In this document: positions 18,380 through 29,640 of the stretch, piece after piece
How the letters are laid out: each line of letters starts with the position of its first letter
Position numbering within the stretch: the first letter of the stretch is position 1
NCBI RefSeq assembly: GCF_014192715.1
Contig: NZ_JACHYH010000001.1
Coordinates: forward strand, 124,001 to 188,000
DNA: 64,000 nt
Direction: 5' to 3'
Source of the DNA: Luteibacter sp. Sphag1AF
GTDB taxonomy: Bacteria; Pseudomonadota; Gammaproteobacteria; Xanthomonadales; Rhodanobacteraceae
The notes under the pieces: model-generated
What the model was told of the DNA's origin: nothing
Database searches by the model: none
The model's input: only the letters and a program-made list of their open reading frames with translations
Translations under genes and position numbers: made by a program

Positions 18380-19015
18380 TCAGCCCGCGGGGCGATACGG
18401 CGCCAGAAGCGTCTCATCTTCAAAGAAGACTGCCGGCAGCAGGTAGCGCGGCTCCCGGCCCGAGGCAAAGGCATCGCGGATGGCGGTGGCGGCGATGTCC
18501 AGCGGAGTGATGGCGATATCAATCACGTCTCCGGCCGGCCCGCGCAGGGCATGGGCCCGGCGCCTGGCTACTTCGGTGGCCAGATCCCAGTGCAGCGTGG
18601 GCGCTGAACCCGGGCGGGTCAGCACACCAATGTGGGCCAGTTCAAACAGTTCGCGCCAGCGATGCCAGGACGGCAGGTGGGCGAAGGCGTCTGTTCCTAC
18701 CAGCAGGACGAGCGGTCGGGTCGGGCCGATTTCGGCGCGCAGCGCTGCCAGGGTGTCCACCGTGTACGACGGGCCCTGGCGGTCCAGTTCGCGCGTGTCC
18801 AGCCCCAGCCTGTCCTGCCCCGCCAGGGCGGCGCGCAGCAGCGCCACCCGGTGGGCGGCGTCGGCCAGCGGCGCGGGACGGTGCGGCGGCACATGCGCCG
18901 GCACCAGACGGACTTCGGCATCCAGCTGCTCAGCCGCCTCCCAGGCGGCCCTCAGGTGGCCGTGGTGAACCGGGTCGAACGTGCCGCCAAGGATGGCGAG
19001 GGGACGCGCGGTCAT
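18380..19015 (-). CDS. nadD: Nicotinate-nucleotide adenylyltransferase NadD
   Basis: NadD transfers AMP from ATP to nicotinate mononucleotide, giving deamido-NAD in the NAD pathway. The 211-residue protein begins with [12 protein letters not shown] (residues 10-21), which contains the nucleotidyltransferase HxGH-type motif (HHGH, 17-20), and has AATAIRDAF near the C-terminus in place of the usual ISSTxIR. The start is fixed by the ATGA overlap with the holA stop codon; the longer open frame is not used. Gene order holA-nadD-rsfS is typical. Confidence 0.94.
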   Translation of the reverse strand: MTARPLAILGGTFDPVHHGHLRAAWEAAEQLDAEVRLVPAHVPPHRPAPLADAAHRVALLRAALAGQDRLGLDTRELDRQGPSYTVDTLAALRAEIGPTRPLVLLVGTDAFAHLPSWHRWRELFELAHIGVLTRPGSAPTLHWDLATEVARRRAHALRGPAGDVIDIAITPLDIAATAIRDAFASGREPRYLLPAVFFEDETLLAPYRPAG

Positions 19016-20025
19016 GCCAGGGCGGCCGCCGCGCGTGGTTCGGAAATCAGGGCAATCAGGCGCTCGGCCTCCAGCCACGCATCGCCGGCTTCGCGGCCCT
19101 TGGCCATGCGGTCGATCCGCGCGGCACGGGCGAGGCAGGCCATCCAGTGGTCGCGGGGAGCGCGGCGCAGCGCCTTGCGGAACAGTTGCTCGCGGGCGGG
19201 CCACAGGCGCTCGGCGCGGGCCTGCGCCGCGAAATCGCGGGCGTTGGCCAGACGCAGCGCCAGTTGCAGCTGATTGACCAGCCAGCCCATCAGGGCGATG
19301 AGTTCGTCGCCCTCGGCTTTCAGACCCGCCAGGATGCGCAGCGCGCGGCCGCCATCGCCGGCAAAGGCCGCGTCGGTGAGCTTGAAGGCGTCAAAACGGG
19401 CGCTGTCGACCACCAGGCTTTCCAGCGTATCGACATCAATGCGGTGGTCGTCACCGACCAGCACGACCAGCTTGTCCACTTCCTGGGCGGCGGCGAGCAA
19501 ATTGCCCTCCACGCGTTCGGCAAGCATCGCCACCGCGTCGGGCGACGCCTTGATCCCGCGCGATGCCAGCCGGGCGCCGACCCACTGGCTCCATTCGTGC
19601 GGCTTGGGCGCATTGAAAATGACCTGGATGCCCGCCTCGGCAACGGCCTTGCTCCAGGCGGCCTCGTGCTTGTTGCTCCACTCGGTCGCCGTGATCAGCA
19701 GCGTGGTGTCCGGCGGCGGTGCCGCGCAGAACTCCGTGATGGCGGCCCCGCCCTCCTTGCCTGCCCGGCCACCGGTCAGACGAAGATCGAGGATGCGCTG
19801 GGTAGCGAACAGGGACATGCCGGCCGCTGAGCGCGCCAGGTCGTCCCAGTCAAAACGGGCGTCCGCTTCCAGCACTTCGCGCTCGCTGTACCCCAGGCGG
19901 CGGGCCAGCGCACGCAGTGCGTCGGCCGCCTCCAGCACCAGCAATTCCTCGCCAGCCAGCAGATACACCGGCGCGAGGCGATCCCCCGCGAGATGTTTCT
20001 GCCATTGAATGGCGTTAAGCGACAT
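19012..20025 (-). CDS. holA: DNA polymerase III delta subunit HolA
   Basis: HolA is the delta subunit of the clamp loader, which opens the beta sliding clamp. The 337-residue protein has the N-terminal APVYLLAGEELLVLEAADALR segment and the clamp-binding hydrophobic wedge region (SLFATQRILDLRL), then the AAA+ like lid and C-terminal collar (RVEGNLLAAAQEVDKL). Length agrees with the family. It lies 18 bases after lptE and overlaps nadD by four bases, so all three are probably co-transcribed. Confidence 0.94.
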   Translation of the reverse strand: MSLNAIQWQKHLAGDRLAPVYLLAGEELLVLEAADALRALARRLGYSEREVLEADARFDWDDLARSAAGMSLFATQRILDLRLTGGRAGKEGGAAITEFCAAPPPDTTLLITATEWSNKHEAAWSKAVAEAGIQVIFNAPKPHEWSQWVGARLASRGIKASPDAVAMLAERVEGNLLAAAQEVDKLVVLVGDDHRIDVDTLESLVVDSARFDAFKLTDAAFAGDGGRALRILAGLKAEGDELIALMGWLVNQLQLALRLANARDFAAQARAERLWPAREQLFRKALRRAPRDHWMACLARAARIDRMAKGREAGDAWLEAERLIALISEPRAAAALA

Positions 20026-20043
20026 GCCGGAACTCAGCTGACA

Positions 20044-20616
20044 TCAATGCGTCGGCGCAGGTACGGGGGCCGGTTCCGGCGCGGGCGTCGGAGCCACGGC
20101 CTTGACCGGATGGGCACCTGCGGCCTGCAGACGGAACAGGATCGACTGGACCATGTCACCCACGAGGCTGCGCTGCAGCTCTTCGGTCTGCGTCGCCGAA
20201 CCGATGGTGTTGGTGGCGTCGTAGCTGAACTCGCGGGACATATCGACAGACTGCTGGGCGACCAGCGGCGTGCCGTCACCGGCCCTGGCGTTGAATTCGA
20301 CGTGGTAGTGCACGGCGTATTCGGTGACGCGCGCCGTGCCGCTCACCGTCAGCGTGTCGGTGCGGAAGGCCGCGGTGGTCACGACCAGTTCGGCCACATC
20401 CACGCCCGGCTTGTCCACCAGCGTGGCGTTCGAGTTTTCCAGCGCCCGGCGCAGATCGCGGTCCAGCGCGCCTCCGCCCGACACGGTCAGATGGATCTTC
20501 TCCATGCCGACAGGCAGTGCGGCCGACTGGCGCAGATGAAAGCCGCAACCGGCAAGCAGCGCCACGGTGGCAAGCGTCATCAGGGAACGGATCGAACGGG
20601 CGAAGGTCAGGCTCAT
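20044..20616 (-). CDS. lptE: LPS assembly lipoprotein LptE
   Basis: LptE is the outer-membrane lipoprotein that plugs the LptD barrel for lipopolysaccharide export. The 190-residue precursor has a signal peptide with lipobox LAGC (residues 21-24, Cys24 lipidated), followed at once by GFHLR, the family hallmark. An unusual Pro/Ala/Glu-rich tail of about 18 residues ends the protein. It starts two bases after the leuS stop codon, the usual place for lptE. Confidence 0.94.
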   Translation of the reverse strand: MSLTFARSIRSLMTLATVALLAGCGFHLRQSAALPVGMEKIHLTVSGGGALDRDLRRALENSNATLVDKPGVDVAELVVTTAAFRTDTLTVSGTARVTEYAVHYHVEFNARAGDGTPLVAQQSVDMSREFSYDATNTIGSATQTEELQRSLVGDMVQSILFRLQAAGAHPVKAVAPTPAPEPAPVPAPTH

Positions 20617-20618
20617 AG

Positions 20619-24739
<4,121 letters not shown>

Positions 24740-24950
24740 CGACGTCCCTGGCCCGGCAGCGGGCTGACCTGCGCGAAACCAAATACAGCACCGATCACGC
24801 CAACGCGCGAAGCTGAATGTCTCGCGCTGCATCTCCATGCACTTTCAAGGATATTGGCGCCGACACGCGAACTGCCTACAGGGCAATTTTCACCCAGTAA
24901 ACTGTAGATCGCTCGCAAACAGCTCCCGCAAATACAAGGAAGGAAACGCC

Positions 24951-25325
24951 ATGGGCTACGACGTTCATATCACCCGCAAGGCGGAATGGTTCGATGAACA
25001 TGGACCGAGCATCTCGATGGACGAGTGGAAGGCATACATCGCGTCTGATCCTGACATGCGCCTGGATGGGTTCGCCGAAGCCGTCCTCAGTAATGGAAGC
25101 GTTCTGCGGGTCCGGGACGAGGGACTAGCTGTCTGGACCGCCTATTCCGTCACCGAGAACACTGCATGGATCGGAACAGGCTGTGGCGAAATAGTCGTGA
25201 AGAACCCCGACGTAGAAATCCTGCGCAAGATGTTCGACATCGCCCAGGCCCTTGGCGCACGAGTCATTGGTGACGAGGGCGAGGAGTATGGAGCGGATGG
25301 AACCGTCGTCGAGTGGAACGATTGA
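24951..25325 (+). CDS. Uncharacterised small protein at island edge, possible immunity protein
   Basis: A 124-residue soluble protein beginning GYDVHITRKAEWFDEHGPSI and continuing ISMDEWKAY, with GEIVVKNPD and a negatively charged C-terminus. The ATG at 24951 follows a strong AAGGAAGGA site. I recall similar small proteins of unknown function scattered in many bacteria but cannot name a characterised member. It is the only plus-strand gene inside the island, directly after the left repeat and facing the orphan immunity array, with a CdiA linker remnant just beyond its end. Base composition is close to the core genome. An immunity role is an inference from position only. Confidence 0.72.
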   Translation: MGYDVHITRKAEWFDEHGPSISMDEWKAYIASDPDMRLDGFAEAVLSNGSVLRVRDEGLAVWTAYSVTENTAWIGTGCGEIVVKNPDVEILRKMFDIAQALGARVIGDEGEEYGADGTVVEWND

Positions 25326-25419
25326 GAGTCGTGCTCGCGAACATCCCCTGAAACAGGCGGACGCGACATAAGAACGCCACGCCAGCCCTCGCCACGCCTT
25401 GTTACGCCCTTATAAGGGC

Positions 25420-25536
25420 CCAGTGCTCTTCGACACGGCGCTGGCATGCAGCATGGCCTCCGCAGCTGGCGACGTCAGCTTCCTTCTCGGTGTGCTGGTC
25501 GTGGCGCGGGTAGTTGTACTTCGTGCCGTCCAGAGC
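25420..25536 (-). pseudogene. Orphan CdiA linker fragment (YNYxRH motif region)
   Basis: Translating the minus strand gives ALDGTKYNYPRHDQHTEKEA and then a Cys-containing ACQRRVEEHW stretch, matching residues 2438-2476 of the full-length CdiA (VALDGTKYNYLRHDQ...ACQRRVEDHW). No start codon, and the frame leads nowhere. It lies just downstream of immunity gene 25557-26039, as similar fragments do after two other immunity genes. Confidence 0.75.
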
Positions 25537-25556
25537 GGCAGATCAGAGCGGCAAGG

Positions 25557-26039
25557 TCACGTGCAACGACTGAATGCCAACCTCAATGCGGCGCCGATGT
25601 CAGCGGGCGAGCTATCGAATGGCAACACGACGTGATCATCATCTGATATGCCCTCACCGCTCCACGCTTCCAACTTCACGTGATGATTGGGTAGTATTTT
25701 TATTATTCCGCAATCCATCGAAATACTGCAATTCTTCATGTTTCTGAATAGCGATTTCTTTGATCGGTATCCATAGCGTGACAACAACGCTGATATCCAA
25801 TCGCCATATCTTTTCATGACATTTTCAAGGTTGAAGAACATCTCATACTCGTCAGGCGTGAGCGTTCTGCTTCGATTTAGTGAGGTGACAATTGCGCTCC
25901 CCAGCATCCCTTCATCAACTTCAAGGGGTAGCAAGAATTGGGCACCCTCTGAATCACGCCCGCATCGACCCAGTCCAGAGAATGTTTCCACGCAATAGAA
26001 ATCACCGTTAAATAACGCCCTTGCCCATCGCGTTGTCAT
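25557..26039 (-). CDS. CdiI-type immunity paralogue E (divergent N-terminus)
   Basis: A 160-residue protein of the same family as the immunity gene next to cdiA. The last 45 residues (KLEAWSGEGI, then the shared DSSPADIGAALRLAFSRCT) are nearly identical to the other copies, while the first two thirds (TTRWARALFNGDFYCVETFS and so on) differ substantially. The ATG at 26039 has GAGGAC eight bases upstream; an upstream start at 26087 overlaps the preceding gene and is not preferred. It directly follows paralogue D, forming a two-gene unit. No toxin remains nearby, so it is an orphan. The middle of the gene is AT-rich while its 3' end is GC-rich, a sign of mosaic assembly. Confidence 0.82.
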   Translation of the reverse strand: MTTRWARALFNGDFYCVETFSGLGRCGRDSEGAQFLLPLEVDEGMLGSAIVTSLNRSRTLTPDEYEMFFNLENVMKRYGDWISALLSRYGYRSKKSLFRNMKNCSISMDCGIIKILPNHHVKLEAWSGEGISDDDHVVLPFDSSPADIGAALRLAFSRCT

Positions 26040-26077
26040 AGCGTCGTCCTCAGTTACCAGACGGGACATCGGAACCG

Positions 26078-26560
26078 TCACGTGCAACGACTGAATGCCA
26101 ACCTCAATGCGGCGCCGATGTCAGCGGGCGAGCTATCGAATGGCAGCACGACGTGATCATCTTTGGATATGCCGTCGCCGCTCCATGCTTCAAGTTTCTC
26201 GTGATGACTCGGCCTGATGGTAATCAGGCCATCATGGAGTGTAATACTGCAACTTTTCATGCTCCGAAATAGTAATTTTCTGGATTTATAATTAAATTTA
26301 TCCGTAAATCCCGACACCCAGGCCTCATATCTTTCCGATAGCGCCTTCAGATTGAAAAATTCGCCATATTCTTCAAGCGTAAGAGTCCGACTAGCCTCAA
26401 GCGCGCTCACGATTGCAGTACCGAGACTTTGATCATCTGTATCGGGATTCATTATGAGATGGATTCCGAGAGCATCCAGACCGCAACGCCCAAGCCCAGA
26501 AGACGTGTCGACACCAATAAAGTCGCCATTATTCACGGCACTAGCCCATCGGGCATTCAT
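26078..26560 (-). CDS. CdiI-type immunity paralogue D
   Basis: A 160-residue protein, close to the paralogue adjacent to cdiA (same NNGDFIGVDTSSGLGRCGLD start, RPSHHEKLEAWSG and identical C-terminus). The Shine-Dalgarno AGGAGATCC with a TAG stop embedded just before it repeats the cdiA-cdiI junction exactly. The stop belongs to a surviving CdiA toxin tail (26570-26692). It therefore looks like a displaced toxin/immunity cassette whose toxin is truncated. Predicted role: cytoplasmic neutralisation of a CdiA C-terminal nuclease from sibling cells. Confidence 0.85.
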   Translation of the reverse strand: MNARWASAVNNGDFIGVDTSSGLGRCGLDALGIHLIMNPDTDDQSLGTAIVSALEASRTLTLEEYGEFFNLKALSERYEAWVSGFTDKFNYKSRKLLFRSMKSCSITLHDGLITIRPSHHEKLEAWSGDGISKDDHVVLPFDSSPADIGAALRLAFSRCT

Positions 26561-26569
26561 TCGGATCTC

Positions 26570-26692
26570 CTAATTACTCACAGGCGTAACAATTACGCGA
26601 ACGCCATTAGCCTCGCTATATCTCACGGCTTGCTGAGGCCGCATCCACTGACCAGCGCTCGTAGCCTCTGGAACGGCGACCCCAACGTGCTC
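26570..26692 (-). pseudogene. Truncated CdiA C-terminal toxin tail, same family as the active toxin
   Basis: Forty codons on the minus strand end in QQAVRYSEANGVRVIVTPVS-N and a TAG, matching the last residues of the full-length CdiA (QQAVRYGEANGVRVIVTPVS-N); upstream, VAVPEATSAGQW corresponds to VAVPATTNATQW. The catalytic part is missing. It ends ten bases before immunity paralogue D. Confidence 0.82.
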
Positions 26693-26707
26693 GGGCCCAA
26701 AGTCTCG

Positions 26708-26950
26708 CTACGCCGTTTTCTTAATATCCTCGATCAACGAAAGAAAATCTAACTCGCTGAGCTCAAATTCCTCCCCCTCTTCCATTGCTATAAGCATGAG
26801 CAATATACGATCCATGGATTCGGTAAGCTCCAGTCCATGGGTTTGGTAGATTTCGAACGCAACTTTTGAAACATTGGCAACATCGAATCCGCCATCTGCT
26901 GCATTCGCCAGATCTGCTGCTAATTCAACCTTTGAATAAATTACTTCCAA
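26708..26950 (-). CDS. Small acidic protein, probable immunity protein of a second toxin type
   Basis: About 80 acidic, helix-rich residues: LEVIYSKVELAADLANA, VSKVAFEIYQTHGLELTES and LLMLIAMEEGEEFELSE. It is unrelated to the other immunity paralogues. I know of similar 80-100 residue proteins next to polymorphic toxins, but no characterised member comes to mind. The start is uncertain: the TTG at 26950 overlaps the end of a toxin tail read in another frame (stop at 26941-26943), and the frame is open to 27094. Position immediately behind a toxin C-terminus is the main reason for the immunity call. Confidence 0.62.
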   Translation of the reverse strand: MEVIYSKVELAADLANAADGGFDVANVSKVAFEIYQTHGLELTESMDRILLMLIAMEEGEEFELSELDFLSLIEDIKKTA

Positions 26951-27112
26951 CCCCTCAGCGCCGTGCCCGTAGGCGGATAATGCTGTGCCCTCACAGGTTG
27001 TCCGTTGATACTTTTTGGACGAACGCGAATGACACTCCCAGAGTGATCGTAGCTTTCCATCCACTGTCTGACCGCCCCTATAGAGGGGTCGCACTGCGTC
27101 ACAAATGACGCG
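26941..27112 (-). pseudogene. Tail of a second, different CdiA C-terminal toxin
   Basis: The minus strand reads RDASFVTQCDPSIGAVRQW, MESYDHSGSVIRVRP and QHYPPTGTALRGWK before a TAA. The HYPPTG-type ending is one I associate with C-terminal toxins of FhaB/CdiA proteins, but I cannot assign an activity. It begins exactly where the shared 3' block of immunity paralogue C ends, so the junction looks like a recombination point. It overlaps the start region of the small acidic immunity gene. Confidence 0.65.
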
Positions 27113-27595
27113 TCACGTGCAACGACTGAATGCCAGTCTCAATGCGGCGCCGATGTCAGCGGGCGAGCTATCGAATGGCAGCACGACGTAGTCATCTTTG
27201 GATATGCCGTCACCGCTCCATGCTTCAAGTTTCTCGTGGTGACTGGGACAAAAGAGGATGCTGCTGTCATCCACCGCAATGCTGCAACTTCGCATATTCC
27301 TAAAAAGCGCCTTTCTGGTTCGGTATCCGAACTGCTGCATCAACGAGTTTACCCAAAGGGTATAACTCGCCTTTCTTTTCTCCCAATTGAAATAGCCAGA
27401 ATATTCATCAAGAGTAATTTCCCTACTCGCTGCTAATGCACGAATCACCGCGCAGCCAAGATTCTCATTATTTTCGCCCGCTCCAAGGATCTCGCTCACG
27501 CCCTCGGTGTCGCGACCAAGAAGGCCGTTTCCAGAGTAAGTATCTATACATATAAAATCGCCATTATCTACAGCTCCTGCCCACTGAGTTTCCAT
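27113..27595 (-). CDS. CdiI-type immunity paralogue C (divergent N-terminus)
   Basis: A 160-residue family member: ETQWAGAVDNGDFICIDTYS, then a divergent middle (GAGENNENLG, YTLWVNSLMQQFGYRTRKAL), then the almost invariant HHEKLEAWSGDGISKDD and C-terminal DSSPADIGAALRLAFSRCT. The difference from paralogues A, B and D is concentrated upstream of the shared block, as if the 3' end had been homogenised. It follows an internally deleted CdiA end (27606-28050). Its cognate toxin is probably lost. Confidence 0.83.
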   Translation of the reverse strand: METQWAGAVDNGDFICIDTYSGNGLLGRDTEGVSEILGAGENNENLGCAVIRALAASREITLDEYSGYFNWEKRKASYTLWVNSLMQQFGYRTRKALFRNMRSCSIAVDDSSILFCPSHHEKLEAWSGDGISKDDYVVLPFDSSPADIGAALRLAFSRCT

Positions 27596-27605
27596 CTGGC
27601 TCTCG

Positions 27606-28050
27606 TTAGTTACTCACCTGATTAACATTGCACGCATCGGCATAGACTTTCGCTACTGCATCGTCCGCGATCTTCAGTTCGGCCTGCGCGCTGCCCCAAC
27701 GACCGGCTGTCGCCATGGCCATCGTGTCGAAACCAAACTGCCCCGCTGCGGACACCTGTTCGGGTGTGCCGCCAAACGCTGCCGTGACGGCGGCGGGGCC
27801 GCCAAAGAGCGGGGCGAGCATGCCCATTTCCAGGCGGCTCTTGTCGTAGGCGGTCAGGCCACCGACGAGCCCGGAATACATGGGCTCACCATCGTTTTGC
27901 GTGACCAGTCCCAGGGCGATGCCCGCGCCGGGACCGTTGGCGCCGAGGACTCCGCCCATACCTTGCGCCAACAACTCGTCGTACTTCGGCGTGCCCGGCT
28001 TCGTATCCAGCAACTGCTGGTAGATCGCCGGGTCCATCGTGTCTTTGAGT
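27606..28050 (-). pseudogene. CdiA pretoxin fragment with the toxin deleted
   Basis: Minus-strand frame matching CdiA residues about 2492-2628 (DTMDPAIYQQLLDTKPGTPK ... AELKIADDAVAKVYAD) almost perfectly, then jumping straight to a short ACNVNQVS-N ending and TAA. The normal protein has about 139 toxin residues between these points. The upstream end fuses to the end of gene 28087-28515 and has no convincing start codon (frame open from a GTG at 28100). The DNA is a gap-free copy of 30410-30819. Confidence 0.85.
27638..28047 (-). repeat. 410-bp copy of the cdiA pretoxin segment
   Basis: Positions 27638-28047 align with 30410-30819 at a constant offset of 2772 bases with no indels and only scattered substitutions. 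The copy ends precisely at the pretoxin/toxin boundary on one side, as expected of cassette exchange by homologous recombination. Confidence 0.88.
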
Positions 28051-28086
28051 GCCGGAGACTCATCGACCGCACTATCGGTAAAGTAT

Positions 28087-28515
28087 TTAACGCGCACCAC
28101 TCATGGAGACATTCCTATTTTCGAGAAAGAATCTCTCCACATGATCCGCATCGCTTTCGACAAGTCCACGATAGTGCTCATAATCGTCAACAAGAGACCG
28201 ATATCCGATAATGCAAGTTATATTGAATGAGGCGAATAAAGAATGATACTGGCCATTATTCTTGGTGGAGCAAACACCCCACTCATTACAAATACCACTA
28301 TCCGTTATCTCGAACAAACTCGATGGCGCCCAGAATGGTGACGACTCTTCGGGCACAACCAGGAAATCCATGCGCCCGCAGATAAATAGCAGGCCATAAA
28401 CACGATATTCCGAGCCAACCTTCAGCGGCGCATAACTAGTCTGATCCACCTCCCGAAGATAACGCTCACTCCGAGGAATCGCGCTACCCATGCTATATCT
28501 GCATATAGCCTTCAT
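28087..28515 (-). CDS. Probable immunity protein of a third toxin type
   Basis: A 142-residue protein: KAICRYSMGSAIPRSERYL, then YAPLKVGSEYRVYGLLF, a hydrophobic strand FLVVPEESSPFWAPSSLFEI, and IIGYRSLVDDYEHYRGLVE. The pattern (GxEYxVYG, then a P-x-W-x-P-x-x-LFEI segment) is one I recall in small immunity-like proteins beside polymorphic toxins; no activity is known to me. The ATG at 28515 has AAAGGG upstream, and that site contains the TAG stop of a toxin tail (28520-28522), so the gene is coupled to a vanished toxin. AT-rich compared with neighbours. Confidence 0.68.
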   Translation of the reverse strand: MKAICRYSMGSAIPRSERYLREVDQTSYAPLKVGSEYRVYGLLFICGRMDFLVVPEESSPFWAPSSLFEITDSGICNEWGVCSTKNNGQYHSLFASFNITCIIGYRSLVDDYEHYRGLVESDADHVERFFLENRNVSMSGAR

Positions 28516-28519
28516 GTTG

Positions 28520-28767
28520 CTACCCTTTGAATTTGAGGTCGTCACCGATGCCGTCGGTGGTGGAACCCTCATATCTGTCGAATGAGCGGTCGGGGAAGAC
28601 CATTGGCCTCTCATACCTCACGACTTGCTGAATCTGACCAGGCCGTTGCCGACGGGCGCGACGACGCACTCACCCGTTAGCTGCGCAACCAGAAGCCCGG
28701 CGACACTAGCCTCCTTCGCCGCCTTGTCATGGCGCAGGTAGTTGTACTTCGTGTCGCCCAGCGCGAC
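28520..28767 (-). pseudogene. Hybrid CdiA remnant: linker fragment joined to a third toxin tail
   Basis: From 28767 the minus strand reads ALGDTKYNYLRHDKAAKEAS and on to GNGLVRFSKS with a TGA at 28618. In the next frame, from 28633, IQQVVRYERPMVFPDRSFDR and YEGSTTDGIGDDLKFKG end in a TAG at 28520. The IQQ-VVRY part resembles the main toxin's IQQAVRY, but what follows is a different toxin ending. This is a frame-shifted chimera of at least two CdiA variants. Confidence 0.68.
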
Positions 28768-28784
28768 AGATTAGAGCGGCGCCG

Positions 28785-29267
28785 TCACGTGCAACGACTG
28801 AATGCCAGTCTCAATGCGGCGCCGATGTCAGCGGACGAGCTATCGAATGACAACACGAGGCGATCATCCTTGGATATACCGTGACCGCTCCATGCTTCAA
28901 GTTTCTCGTGGTGACTCGGCCTGATGGTAATCAGGCCGTCATGGAGAGAAATATGGCATCTTTTCATGTTCCGAAATAGTAATTTTCTGGATTTATAATT
29001 AAATCTCTCCATAAATTCCGACACCCGAGCCTCATACCTCTCCGACGCCGTCTTCAGATTAAAAAATTCGCCATATTCTTCAAGCGTAAGAGTCCGACTA
29101 GCCTCAAGCGCGCTCACGATTGCAGTACCGAGACTTTGATCATCTGTATCGGGATTCATTATGAGATGGATTCCGAGAGCATCCAGACCGCAACGCCCAA
29201 GCCCTGAATAGGTGTCAACGCCAATAAAGTCGCCATTATTCACGGCACTAGCCCATCGGGTATTCAT
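28785..29267 (-). CDS. CdiI-type immunity paralogue B
   Basis: A 160-residue protein very close to paralogues A and D across its length (NNGDFIGVDTYSGLGRCGLD, NYKSRKLLFRNMKRCHISLH, KLEAWSGHGISKDD). The ATG at 29267 follows GGGAGAAG; the frame continues a few codons upstream to 29288. It differs from A at positions such as TASERYEARVSEFMERF and LSFDSSSADIG. A remnant of a CdiA end precedes it (29281-29481). Likely an orphan copy produced by duplication of the cdiI region. Confidence 0.84.
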   Translation of the reverse strand: MNTRWASAVNNGDFIGVDTYSGLGRCGLDALGIHLIMNPDTDDQSLGTAIVSALEASRTLTLEEYGEFFNLKTASERYEARVSEFMERFNYKSRKLLFRNMKRCHISLHDGLITIRPSHHEKLEAWSGHGISKDDRLVLSFDSSSADIGAALRLAFSRCT

Positions 29268-29280
29268 TCGCTTCTCCCAA

Positions 29281-29481
29281 TTACTCACAGGCGTAGCAAT
29301 TCGGCGAAGACCATTGGCTTCGCATACCTCACGGCTTGCTGAATCTGACTAGGCCGTTGCCCACGGGCGCGACGACGCACTTACCCGTTAGCTGTGCAAC
29401 CAGAGGCCCGGCGACACTAGCCTCCTTCGCCGCCGTCTTGTCATGGCGCAGGTAGTTGTACTTCGTGCCGCCCAGCGCGAC
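29281..29481 (-). pseudogene. Decayed CdiA linker and C-terminal remnant
   Basis: From 29481 the minus strand reads VALGGTKYNYLRHDKTAAKE and on through GNGLVRFSKP to a TGA at 29329; a second frame has IQQAVRYAKPMVF and ends at the same GTGAGTAA signature as full-length cdiA. It is a near copy of the remnant at 28618-28767 with a 3-base length difference. No start codon; non-functional. Confidence 0.72.
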
Positions 29482-29498
29482 AGATTAGAGCGGAACCG

Positions 29499-29640
29499 TC
29501 ACGTGCAACGACTGAATGCCAGTCTCAAAGCGGCGCCGATGTCAGCGGGCGAGCTATCGAATGGCAACACGACGTGATCATCCTTGGATATACCGTGACC
29601 GCTCCATGCTTCAAGTTTCTCGTGATGACTCGGCCTGATG
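29499..29640 (-). repeat. Shared 3' block of the immunity paralogues (five copies)
   Basis: About 130-140 bases covering the last 45 codons and the stop are nearly identical in five places: 29499-29640, 28785-28925, 27113-27245, 26078-26215 and 25557-25690. The block is GC-rich, whereas the upstream parts of the same genes are AT-rich and, in copies C and E, strongly diverged. Confidence 0.88.

Noticed and set aside
25557-29640. CRISPR array, considered because of the regularly recurring 130-140 bp block
   Set aside because: The repeats are coding 3' ends of paralogous genes, too long and too widely spaced, with no spacer-sized intervals.
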